Below are positions 48,829-56,261 of a stretch of 64,000 nt of DNA, piece after piece. How positions within the stretch are numbered: the stretch's first letter is position 1; every line of letters begins with the position of its first letter. The translations under genes were made by a program, and so were the position numbers. The stretch spans positions 25,694-89,693 of the forward strand of contig NVXI01000009.1 in the NCBI GenBank assembly GCA_002747015.1, read 5' to 3'. The notes beneath the pieces are model-generated. The model saw only the letters and a program-made list of their open reading frames with translations. It searched no databases and was not told where the DNA came from. Source of the stretch: Zetaproteobacteria bacterium. Lineage in GTDB: Bacteria; Pseudomonadota; Alphaproteobacteria; Micavibrionales; Micavibrionaceae.

Positions 48829-49240
48829 GTGTACCGTTGGTTCCTTGTCCGATTCAAAAGCACTAGAAGTTTATGATGTGGTTTTTGCAGGGAAATTAGT
48901 GGGATGCTTTACAGATGGTGATGTGAGTTTTACGAAATATTCCGTAGATAGAATCTGGAAGGGGGAGGTCAAAGAATTCTACACATCTTTGGTCACACCG
49001 GAATGCCGTATGGATTGGCTTCAAGAACTTGTTGGTAAAGATATTTTGATCTTTGCTAAATATGTTGATGGCTCCCCTCATATACAGAGGCCTAGTGGTT
49101 TGTGTCAACCGGGCGGGCTATTGGCTTTGACAAGAATACAGAGGCACTTATTCGGCTTTCCTCTACCTCAATTTTTTGACGTTCAAGGTCCACCGGAGAG
49201 TTTGGACCGTTTTGGTCCACCCATTCACACATTTAATTAA
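48734..49240 (+). CDS. Exported TIMP/netrin-like (NTR) domain protein
   Basis: 168 residues from ATG at 48734. The signal peptide starts MNLISRVFSYQRTVFWALCL and ends SFPSLSYA. The mature chain begins with Cys, as in TIMP/NTR proteins, and continues CTVGSLSDSKALEVYDVVFA, GKLVGCF, then KYSVDRIWKGEVKEFYTSLV, TPEC and GLCQPGGLLAL. This beta-barrel pattern with four Cys matches bacterial NTR-like domains; the binding partner is unknown. An upstream in-frame ATG at 48656 lies inside the inverted repeat, and I do not think it is used for this protein. The lipobox is too weak to call a lipoprotein. Confidence 0.7.
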   Translation: MNLISRVFSYQRTVFWALCLLSLLSFPSLSYACTVGSLSDSKALEVYDVVFAGKLVGCFTDGDVSFTKYSVDRIWKGEVKEFYTSLVTPECRMDWLQELVGKDILIFAKYVDGSPHIQRPSGLCQPGGLLALTRIQRHLFGFPLPQFFDVQGPPESLDRFGPPIHTFN

Positions 49241-49409
49241 GAAGTAGGTTTTGACACGTGCGCTGGCGGGAAAAATTACCATAATTTCTGTGACAACGCC
49301 TTCTATTGTCATTAACGATAGTCTAGTCGATTGTGAAATAATAGAAGTGCACTATGATATATAGTTTTTTAAATGTCTTATATCCAAGGGAAAGAAAAAC
49401 AAGAAAACC

Positions 49410-49434
49410 TGAACGCTTAGACATTAAGCGTTCA
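49410..49434. other. Perfect 10-bp hairpin
   Basis: TGAACGCTTA, five bases, then TAAGCGTTCA, with no T run. It could be an operator or recombination site. The interval 49241-49507 holds no other convincing gene; it contains a 34-bp repeat at 49335-49368 that recurs exactly at 50591-50624. Confidence 0.5.
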
Positions 49435-49507
49435 ACTTTCCCGCTGATCAGTCGATTAGCTGAACGTTTTTTAGGCTCTAAGGTGTTGAATTTATTAAGG
49501 TAAATCT

Positions 49508-49553
49508 CTCTTTTAATCAGTAGGTCGAGGGTTCGAATCCCTCAGCGATCACC
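49508..49553 (+). repeat. Isolated 3' half of a tRNA-Lys (att-like)
   Basis: CTTTTAATCAG is followed by GTCGAGGGTTCGAATCCCTC, the anticodon-loop 3' side and complete T arm of a tRNA-Lys(TTT)-type gene, then an acceptor strand ending CACCA. The 5' half is absent: upstream bases do not pair with the anticodon stem. A 3' tRNA half of this kind is the usual product of integrase-mediated insertion, with the intact tRNA at the other end, which must lie outside this window. Confidence 0.65.
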
Positions 49554-49599
49554 ACTATATCAATCACTTACATGTAACCTATGTTAAAGCGTTCACCTT

Positions 49600-49627
49600 T
49601 TTAAAAGGTAAACGTTTACCTTTTAAA
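49600..49627. other. 28-bp perfect palindrome
   Basis: The 14-nt arm TTTAAAAGGTAAAC is followed without spacer by its exact reverse complement. It lies 46 bp after the tRNA-Lys half and 120 bp before the next gene. It may be an operator or a recombination site; it lacks the loop and T run of a terminator. Confidence 0.6.
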
Positions 49628-49735
49628 GATTTCGCGTATTTTATTCTTACTTTCATTTGCCTTAATTGTAATATTATTGACACTCTTGATATTGACCTAT
49701 ACCAAGGTTCAGGGATTATCACGTGTGTATTGGTT

Positions 49736-49843
49736 AAGTAGGTCTATAATGAATTTAATATCTAGAGTGTTTTCGTATCAAAAAACTATTTTCTGGGCGC
49801 TCTGCCTATTGAGCCTTCTTTCTTTCCCTTCCTTATCCTATGC
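49736..49843 (+). repeat. Leader plus signal-peptide direct repeat, copy 2
   Basis: Second copy of the 108-bp leader and signal-peptide block of 48721-48828. The bases before it differ completely from those before copy 1, and the bases after it encode an unrelated mature protein. Confidence 0.85.
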
Positions 49844-50579
49844 ACAAAGCGATGCTCCCGAGCAACCATATAAAGCTACGACAGTGGATGAGTGTATTCA
49901 GGAGAAGGCATGTTTTTGGCACCATTTTTTGTTGGCAATACAAGTATCCTCAATTGAGCGTAAAGTTAGCGAAAATATAAATATAAAAAAATGGACGCGA
50001 CCAATTCGATTTAGAAGGTTTGGTAGACCCGAGGATGTACCAAGGAATATGGTTAATGAATATATAAGGCAAATTGAGCCTTTTATTGCACAGAGTATAT
50101 CAGCAGACACAAAATATAATTTCTCGATTATATTTACAGACGATATAGAAAGAGATCTTTCAGGTTCTTATAACGGAGTCTTTACGGATACTTTTGGTCG
50201 TAATGTTCCACTTGAGGCATATCGGTTAGATCAAAAGCTAAGAGGTGAAAAGTGTTATCACTTCAACATACAAAATAGTAATCGACAACTTGATTTATCT
50301 GGCTATTTTACTTTTATACAGCGCGATCATTCTGATGTTGAAAGTTGTTTGAAGAAGGCTATTTACAAGGGCTTTGGACTGGATGATATATCTTATACGC
50401 CCATTGTAAAAACACATAACAACGTAAAAACATACTCTAAACTGGAGCTGGCATTGATGCAGTTGCTTTATCAGGATTTCTTTAAGAGTGGTATGACATT
50501 CTCGGAAGTCGAGATGGTGTTCAATAAAATATACACCCCATTTATTAAACTCTCATCTGAGCCAGATGCACTAAAATGA
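49749..50579 (+). CDS. Exported DUF2927-like protein
   Basis: 276 residues from ATG at 49749, with nearly the same signal peptide as the gene at 48734 (ends SFPSLSYA, then QSDAPEQPYK). The mature part has KKWTRPIRFRRFGRPEDVPR, then a helical and beta region (NEYIRQIEPFIAQ, KYNFSIIFTDDIERD), DVESCLKKAIYKGFGLDD and a C-terminal LELALMQLLYQDFFKSGMTF, the layout of DUF2927 proteins, which are metalloprotease-like exported proteins of unknown role. The start at 49749 rather than 49677 follows from the repeat boundary. Confidence 0.65.
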   Translation: MNLISRVFSYQKTIFWALCLLSLLSFPSLSYAQSDAPEQPYKATTVDECIQEKACFWHHFLLAIQVSSIERKVSENINIKKWTRPIRFRRFGRPEDVPRNMVNEYIRQIEPFIAQSISADTKYNFSIIFTDDIERDLSGSYNGVFTDTFGRNVPLEAYRLDQKLRGEKCYHFNIQNSNRQLDLSGYFTFIQRDHSDVESCLKKAIYKGFGLDDISYTPIVKTHNNVKTYSKLELALMQLLYQDFFKSGMTFSEVEMVFNKIYTPFIKLSSEPDALK

Positions 50580-50590
50580 CTAGTGATCGA

Positions 50591-50785
50591 GAAATAATAG
50601 AAGTGCACTATGATATATAGTTTTCTTCATGCCGCAATCCTTTCATTACAAATCCACGAACCAATACCTCTTAACTCATGGAAATGGATATACCGAAGTC
50701 GTTGGAAAAGCTTCGTCCAGTAATTCAATTATTTCTGTTGGTAAAAATTTTCGCGGATGGTCATAACCGAGTAAATATCCTGAAC
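50591..50785 (-). repeat. Composite duplicated block
   Basis: The left part (50591-50624) is identical to 49335-49368, and the part from 50618 to about 50785 matches 48416-48583. The block includes the 3' end of the gene at 50676. It shows that segments on both sides of the signal-peptide genes were copied and rearranged. Confidence 0.8.
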
Positions 50786-51056
50786 CTAGAGTAGGCAAGA
50801 ATTCAACGCCGCCTTTGCTGAGATAAATGATGAGTTCGTTATGAACGAACCATTTCCACGTTTCTACTTCATAGCCAGCTTCCTCTAATACATACGCTAT
50901 GGTGTGGGTCTCAACTTGCCCATCACCATCCTTAAATCCAAATTTTGAAAATGCCTCGATCCATTCCCAATGATATTTATGACCACAGTTAATACATTTC
51001 GCGTAAACCATCGCATTTACTCGCCCTGTAGGTAGCTGTGCGGATTTTTGATCCAT
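50676..51056 (-). CDS. Small zinc-ribbon-like hypothetical protein
   Basis: Up to 126 residues; an internal start MVYAKCINCGHKYHWEWIEA at 51011 would give 111. A CxxC pair (CINCGHK) suggests one knuckle of a zinc site, followed by WIEAFSKFGFKDGDGQVETH and a conserved C-terminal GYDHPRKFLPTEIIELLDEA. No named family. It overlaps the end of the AlpA-like gene on the same strand, suggesting co-expression. A truncated copy lies at 48474. Confidence 0.6.
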   Translation of the reverse strand: MDQKSAQLPTGRVNAMVYAKCINCGHKYHWEWIEAFSKFGFKDGDGQVETHTIAYVLEEAGYEVETWKWFVHNELIIYLSKGGVEFLPTLGSGYLLGYDHPRKFLPTEIIELLDEAFPTTSVYPFP

Positions 51057-51346
51057 TCATGCAGGTCTTTCAGGTAGAACGCCTTACGGATGGCTTTCTT
51101 GTGATTTGACAGCTTATGCGGTTTTGGGAATGTCCGGCGCGCAATGCGGCGGTTAATCTCTTGGCGAGAAATCCCGCATAATTTCACCGCTAATTTAATC
51201 GGGATGAGGGCGTTGCTTTGAATCATCAAGGCCGCAGTGACTTGCGCTTCAAATTCTTCCTTGATGGTTTTTTCTTTGAATGGGGTTTCCATAGGCGAAC
51301 CTTTCAACGGACGTGAAGTTTTACCTTCACACCACAATGTATTCAC
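51017..51346 (-). CDS. AlpA-like DNA-binding regulator
   Basis: 109 residues. The core LIPIKLAVKLCGISRQEINR continues as RIARRTFPKPHKL and AFYLKDLHEWIKN, the winged-helix AlpA/excisionase pattern found in prophages and integrative elements, where such proteins regulate excision or integrase expression. Start could be internal at METPFKEKTI. A decayed second copy lies at 51715. It supports a mobile-element origin of this region. Confidence 0.75.
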   Translation of the reverse strand: MNTLWCEGKTSRPLKGSPMETPFKEKTIKEEFEAQVTAALMIQSNALIPIKLAVKLCGISRQEINRRIARRTFPKPHKLSNHKKAIRKAFYLKDLHEWIKNPHSYLQGE

Positions 51347-51364
51347 CCGTGTACGAAAAGAGAG

Positions 51365-51477
51365 TGCGCCAATTTATGCGCAAGCTTGTAGCTCTTAACG
51401 ACAAGCTATATCTCTATAGTTATGGTAAAGCCTAATGAATTAAAGATTAGTTAATGCAACACCATTTGTAATGGTGT
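51365..51477. promoter_or_regulatory. Cluster of palindromes upstream of the AlpA-like gene
   Basis: Three inverted repeats lie close together: TGCGC/GCGCA (51365-51382), AGCTTGT/ACAAGCT (51383-51407) and ACACCATTTGTAATGGTGT (51459-51477). They sit between the divergent AlpA-like gene and a small plus-strand ORF, the position expected for operators. The function is inferred from location only. Confidence 0.45.
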
Positions 51478-51517
51478 GATGTTTCTGTCCCGCCCTCCCG
51501 CCCCTTTAGGGGATAAC

Positions 51518-51652
51518 ATGAAAAATCGTTACTTAAATCCGGCAGTATCTTTTTTTGTTATAGCTTTGAATCTTGGTTTGTTTTTACAAACAGTCTCGGA
51601 TACTTCCTTTTACATCAAGACGGCCGATGACTATTTCTTACCTTTGCTGTGA
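51518..51652 (+). CDS. Possible 44-residue single-pass membrane peptide
   Basis: ATG at 51518 with AGGGG seven bases upstream. The peptide begins MKNRYLNPAVSFFVIALNLG and has one hydrophobic segment, then ends KTADDYFLPLL. The ribosome-binding site and clean hydrophobic helix argue for a real small gene, but no homologue is known to me. Nothing else is seen in 51653-51714. Confidence 0.4.
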   Translation: MKNRYLNPAVSFFVIALNLGLFLQTVSDTSFYIKTADDYFLPLL

Positions 51653-51714
51653 ATGCTAGGCGACAGGTGGAGTCGGTCAAATCATCTCCCTATTATCCGT
51701 CCTTAAAATTTTGA

Positions 51715-51860
51715 AGAGCGGTTTATCTCTTGGCGAGAAATACCACACACCTTACCGTTAATTTAATCGGGATGAGTGCATTGCTTTGAATCATCAGCGC
51801 GGCAGTAACTTGCGCTTCAAATTCATTTTTAATGCTTTTGGGGTTTATGGGCGTTGCCAA
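51715..51860 (-). pseudogene. Decayed partial copy of the AlpA-like gene
   Basis: About 140 bp that match 51147-51290 at most positions (shared stretches include CTTGGCGAGAAAT, AATTTAATCGGGATGAG and ACTTGCGCTTCAAATTC). The frame is disrupted and only the N-terminal and helix-turn-helix part is represented. Confidence 0.7.
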
Positions 51861-51973
51861 TCATACCTGAACCCGTAGTGTTCGTGCATGTTTAAATATA
51901 TGTGCTTTACAATTGGCTGATAATAAATAAATGTGAGGATCTACATTTCATAATCAGCAAGGTGGTGGATTTA

Positions 51974-53569
51974 ATGTTAAAGAATTTAATAAGAATATTG
52001 GCTAGCCTGCCAGTTTTATTTTTGTCGATTAATGTCTATGCAGAAGATGCCAAGTATCAATCAACCTACGAATCACCTAGAGTTTTTAATAAATTCTTTA
52101 AAGGTGGTGTTGATCTTGATGGATTTACTAAAAATATACTCAGGTTCTTTAAATCAGGAAGGGATGGCGCTAAGGATACTTTTAGTAAACAGGATTTAGA
52201 TGAGCTAAGAAAAACGCTATTGGATCAGGCTACATATAGGCAACTCACAGGATTAGTAAGATTTGATAAAAACCTAGATGCAAAACTTAGTGTTAATGAG
52301 ATGGTTTTATCTATGGGTAGTAACTATCGAGGACAATCATCACGTTCTGAAGAAGGGCTTAAAAGGCATTCAATGCTAGATTTAGATAAAGATGGCTCAA
52401 TTTCTTACCAAGAGATGGCAACATTAACCAGAGAAAGTATTGCTAGCGTAGAAAGAAATGACTCGTATTTTCTTGCTAGAGAATACTTGTGGCTCGATCC
52501 TAACAAAGATAATATCATTACTCTGGATGAATTGAAGTTTTTGGCGGGAAAAGCATTTAGGACATCTGATATTAATAACGACGGGCTTATATCTCTCGCG
52601 GAATACAATAAAGTTAAAGAATATAAAAACTCTCATGCCTCATCTACCTGCTCATTTGGAAATATAGAATTTCCGAAGGATCTTGTCGTGTATGCCTCTT
52701 TAGTGGGGAAGGGCCAAGTTTATAAGGGCGGAACTGTTTTTAAAAATAGACGGGTGCAAACTATTACTAAGGTTAGTGTGAATAAAGACGATAGGCCTGT
52801 TGCATTAATTTTAGCGGGTGGAGAGCCTATGATTTGGGAAATAGATGTTAGTGATAATACTGATATTTATGCTGTTGTTCTGATCAGTAGGTACGAACAA
52901 GAGATTATCGGCCTTAATAAAAAAACGATAGTGCTAAATAGTAAATCACGTAAAGGTCAAGGTTGTGGTTATGTAAGTTTTAGCGACCAAAATTTAGTTC
53001 AGCTTAATCCTCTCTCTAGACGCTTGTTTGGTAAATCTTCCGATATGTATTTTGTCCCGGAACGACTAGGAGAAGTAACAATTAATTCTAAAATTATCGA
53101 AGGTACAGTTAAGGCCAATAAAAAATACAAACCTTCACCGGTGACGAACATTGAGGCTAGCCCATCATATTATACTCCACGTAGGATTCTACCAAGAGAA
53201 GTTGAAATTTTAAAAGCAGTTTCAGAAGGGTATATACGGACAGCGATGGATCAGGATACTGAAATTTGGCTTGATTTACTAGAGAGGAAGGAAAGGGTGT
53301 CTCCAACTATAGATGTACCACTAATAGCTGGTGTAACACTGAGAGAGACTCTGCCAAAAATATACAGTGGAAATGCGTATGTTGTACTTAAGGATACATC
53401 ATGTACGGAAATGAATTTAAATGCTCAATCGCTCAGTTTTATTGTGCCCAAAGGTATCAACCCACCTGAAAATTGTAGTCCGGGCACAGACATTTATGAT
53501 CTCAATACTCTAAGCTGCACTGGTGCGCGTTTCGGCCGTCATCCACACTGTCGAACTCGTGGGTATTAG
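51974..53569 (+). CDS. Exported EF-hand protein with a novel C-terminal domain
   Basis: 531 residues from ATG at 51974. The signal peptide ends LSINVYA near residue 23. Four EF-hand loops follow: DKNLDAKLSVNE (98-109), DLDKDGSISYQE (136-147), DPNKDNIITLDE (175-186) and DINNDGLISLAE (199-210), so calcium binding outside the cytoplasm is likely. From residue 226 comes a domain starting CSFGNIEFPKDLVVYASL, with PVALILAGGEPMIWEIDV and LNPLSRRLFGKS, which recurs twice in the protein at 54015. The rest (about 365-531) is unassigned and ends with several Cys. I do not recognise the new domain. Confidence 0.7.
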   Translation: MLKNLIRILASLPVLFLSINVYAEDAKYQSTYESPRVFNKFFKGGVDLDGFTKNILRFFKSGRDGAKDTFSKQDLDELRKTLLDQATYRQLTGLVRFDKNLDAKLSVNEMVLSMGSNYRGQSSRSEEGLKRHSMLDLDKDGSISYQEMATLTRESIASVERNDSYFLAREYLWLDPNKDNIITLDELKFLAGKAFRTSDINNDGLISLAEYNKVKEYKNSHASSTCSFGNIEFPKDLVVYASLVGKGQVYKGGTVFKNRRVQTITKVSVNKDDRPVALILAGGEPMIWEIDVSDNTDIYAVVLISRYEQEIIGLNKKTIVLNSKSRKGQGCGYVSFSDQNLVQLNPLSRRLFGKSSDMYFVPERLGEVTINSKIIEGTVKANKKYKPSPVTNIEASPSYYTPRRILPREVEILKAVSEGYIRTAMDQDTEIWLDLLERKERVSPTIDVPLIAGVTLRETLPKIYSGNAYVVLKDTSCTEMNLNAQSLSFIVPKGINPPENCSPGTDIYDLNTLSCTGARFGRHPHCRTRGY

Positions 53570-53570
53570 G

Positions 53571-53874
53571 ATAGGTCTATTAACTCTTCTAACTCAGGAA
53601 TTCGGGTAACGGCTATCTTTATGCAAATATTTGATCCCCGTAATTGCGGTATGTTCGGTGCCACCGTCGCCCGCCTCGTTGAAACGGTATCTTTCATCAT
53701 GGTCTGAAAGATATTGAAAAAATTAAGCCTGTTGTGCAGCGTGTCTTTAATCAATCGCCTAATAACTTGTCTGCTGCCATCGTCAACCAGCCAAAATCTA
53801 AAGAAGGCCTGCAAAAAATGATAAAAATCATAGAGAGCGTGCAAAGCAAGGTAGCCTCGATTGTGGAATATTAA
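53571..53874 (+). pseudogene. Possible frameshifted gene remnant
   Basis: One plus-strand frame reads NSGIRVTAIFMQIFDPRNCG and continues to TVARLVE at about 53682; a one-base shift then continues NGIFHHGLKDIEKIKPVVQR through to IIESVQSKVASIVEY and TAA at 53872. The join looks protein-like and the whole could be the C-terminal half of one gene. No start codon fits, and the opposite strand also has a 92-codon frame, so the call is tentative. The segment 53875-54014 is AT-rich and probably carries the next promoter. Confidence 0.35.
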
Positions 53875-54014
53875 GTCAGTATTTAATAAATGACTATTAT
53901 AAACTATACCCTAATGCTAATACCTATAAGATATTATTCAGTAAATAAATTAAGTACTGTTATTTCAGAACCTTCTGCCTGATCTGATAAATTATATTAG
54001 AAAAAGAAAACTAC

Positions 54015-55490
54015 ATGACATCAAAACAAGTTTCTCTCATAGCTATCATTGTATGTTTAATTTTTGGAGTTGCTTTACAGAAGCTTTTTTTTAAAGACTA
54101 CAAAATAAGCTTGCATATCGATAAAATGGCAGCAGTAGAATCTATTGAGACTAAGGTTTTTAACGATTGTTCCTTTTCTGGATATGCACTGCCAAAAGAC
54201 TTGGTTATTTACGCTGCCACAGGAAACATGGCAAAAAAAATTGATTATCCAATTGATGATAGTAACCGCCTACCGGGGCAATTTGAAGTCCATGTTAATT
54301 CTCCTAACCATCCTGTTGGGCTGATCTTAGTAGGCGGTAATCCAGCAATCTGGAACGTGTCATGGACACAAGGGACAGAAATTAAAGCAGTTTATGTATC
54401 AGGCACCAATCGACAGGAGGTCGCTGGAGTACCCTTAAAAACTCCTATTGTAAATGGATCTAAGAATTGTGATCGTCTATATCACGGATATAATAACACT
54501 CAAATAATTAAACAATTTTCAAAAAAATTGTTTGAAAAAGATGTATCTCTATTACGGATGTCTAAGTCTAACAAATTTGTTTTGGGTGCACCAATCCCCC
54601 CCCAAACAAAGCGTTACCTTTCGCCAGATAATCCCGCTAATTTGTATTTTGATAAATCAAAGCCACGTGTTGGCAAAAAAGGATTATTGGATCTAATCTC
54701 TCAAGGAAAAATTCGAAAAGCCACATCTAATGATGTAGATAGGTGGCGCTACGAAAAATTTAAAAAATATGTAGAAAAACTTCCTCCTATACGCCCCCGT
54801 TTATCTCAAGGGTCATTTTCACATAATAGCATAGGAACATCCTATGTAATCTTGGATAAGATAATTATACCCTCCGGCCTTTTGGAAGTTACTTTTTATT
54901 TGAACAAGGGGGTACCGTTACCTGGTGGAAATTATGAGCATCTTATTTTCTATGATTTTAATTCTATGAAATGCATTAACTCTAGATGCAGAATTGGCAT
55001 TACTGGTGGAATTCCAGATATTCCAGATAAAAACGAAATATGGCTAAAGGGTCAAAAAGTCTCCCCTAACTGTTATTTCGAAGGAATAACCTTTCCAGAA
55101 AATATGAAAATTTATGCCGGAGGGGCATACTCAGGTCTGAATACAAGATTTGATGTCCTAGTTGATTCACCAAAATATCCAGTAGCACTAATATTGGGGG
55201 CTTACGAACTGTCTCATTGGAATGTGAGATCTACATCAGGGACAGAAATTAAAGCAGTTTATTTAACTGGCTACCATAACCAGACTATAAAGGGGATTCC
55301 CAAAGGGGTTCCGCTAGTTAACGCCTCTTATGACAATGGCCTGATGTGCTTTACTTTCCATTATATCTCGAAAAATAACATATGGCACATAAATCCTCTA
55401 GCCGAATTTCTATTTGGGAAAAAGGTAACTGAAGTTATCTTTCCAAATCAAAGAAACAGAGGGGAAATCACTTTTGGCTCAAGAAATTAG
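54015..55490 (+). CDS. Exported protein with two copies of the novel domain
   Basis: 491 residues. The N-terminal hydrophobic segment (VSLIAIIVCLIFGVALQKLF) is a signal anchor. The first domain runs from CSFSGYALPKDLVIYAATG to KKLFEKD (about 53-180), and the second from CYFEGITFPENMKIYAGG near residue 353 to the end. Shared core motifs are PV(G/A)LIL, then (I/H)WNV, GTEIKAVY, and PLAEFLFGKK-like endings. Between them lies a region without recognised motifs. The two units align with each other and with the C-terminal domain of the EF-hand protein upstream, so the genes probably share a function at the cell surface. Confidence 0.65.
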   Translation: MTSKQVSLIAIIVCLIFGVALQKLFFKDYKISLHIDKMAAVESIETKVFNDCSFSGYALPKDLVIYAATGNMAKKIDYPIDDSNRLPGQFEVHVNSPNHPVGLILVGGNPAIWNVSWTQGTEIKAVYVSGTNRQEVAGVPLKTPIVNGSKNCDRLYHGYNNTQIIKQFSKKLFEKDVSLLRMSKSNKFVLGAPIPPQTKRYLSPDNPANLYFDKSKPRVGKKGLLDLISQGKIRKATSNDVDRWRYEKFKKYVEKLPPIRPRLSQGSFSHNSIGTSYVILDKIIIPSGLLEVTFYLNKGVPLPGGNYEHLIFYDFNSMKCINSRCRIGITGGIPDIPDKNEIWLKGQKVSPNCYFEGITFPENMKIYAGGAYSGLNTRFDVLVDSPKYPVALILGAYELSHWNVRSTSGTEIKAVYLTGYHNQTIKGIPKGVPLVNASYDNGLMCFTFHYISKNNIWHINPLAEFLFGKKVTEVIFPNQRNRGEITFGSRN

Positions 55491-55777
55491 CACATCTTGG
55501 TATAAAAGATAAAATCGATATTATCTCCGGCGCCCCTTTGAATGCTACGACTTAAGCGATGGGAACGGTATAGCGGGAGATGGACCCTACGTTTATTACC
55601 ATGTGCTTGTAGTGCGGTAATGATCTGGTAACAAAATTTACCGGACTGATAAGAAGACCTTCTATAAGCAGATAGGGACACATCACACTGCATAAATTTA
55701 TTTCTCAAATACGCCTTGAAATAAGATAATTATCCCAACCACTTCTATTGCTTAATTCTGCTAGCATATAGAGTGGT
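55491..55777 (+). other. No intact gene; short coding-like remnants
   Basis: Different plus frames read HLGIKDKIDIISGAPLNATT (ending 55554) and SDGNGIAGDGPYVYYHVLVV (ending near 55619). Neither has a start. They resemble tails of decayed genes but match nothing I recognise. Confidence 0.3.
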
Positions 55778-55784
55778 TTGATAA

Positions 55785-56198
55785 TTATGTATTGTCGAAC
55801 AATTGGTCAATTAAAGCTTGAGATATTGTGTATGGGTGAAGATTGTCCGTATTGCAGGGAAAAGTACGAACAGCACTTCTTGGAATTAAGTATACATTTG
55901 TGGCATCTAGATAGAGGTCATTATCTTCCCCGAATAAATCTATCAGAGCAAGAATATGGTAATGATCAGGCAAGTCTGGCCAAACTAGATTATGTGTTTT
56001 CGTCGTTTTAACTTGTACACCACGAAAAGATTCGCCGAGAATTGCTATTAGATCATTGCCTGAGTCTTTTAATGGCGGTGCTGCTTGCACTCCATATTGA
56101 AGGAGCCTTGTTTGGACTAAAAGCTCTCCAATAGTCCCTGTTTTCATATTCTCACAAATTGGATTTCCCATATCTTCTCGTCGCTTTTTGTATTTCAT
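55785..56198 (-). CDS. PD-(D/E)XK nuclease-like protein (intron-endonuclease type)
   Basis: 137 residues. The pattern KTGTIGELLVQTRLLQYGV, SGNDLIAI and GVQVKTTKTH gives the Glu, Asp and Gln-Val-Lys of a PD-(D/E)XK nuclease core, in the short form seen in group I intron-associated endonucleases such as I-Ssp6803I. No intron is recognised around it. It could be a homing-type enzyme or a small restriction-like protein of the mobile region. Confidence 0.65.
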   Translation of the reverse strand: MKYKKRREDMGNPICENMKTGTIGELLVQTRLLQYGVQAAPPLKDSGNDLIAILGESFRGVQVKTTKTHNLVWPDLPDHYHILALIDLFGEDNDLYLDATNVYLIPRSAVRTFPCNTDNLHPYTISQALIDQLFDNT

Positions 56199-56261
56199 AT
56201 TGTTGTGTCTGTTAATAATACTCCACTTTCTCTGGTTTTATGAGAAACATTTAAAGCGTCT

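Noticed and set aside
53566..53844. 92-codon minus-strand frame
   Set aside because: The opposite strand reads as a more protein-like remnant across one frameshift; neither has a start I can support.
55487..55708. 73-codon minus-strand frame
   Set aside because: Basic, low-information composition, no ribosome-binding site, and coding-like fragments on the other strand.
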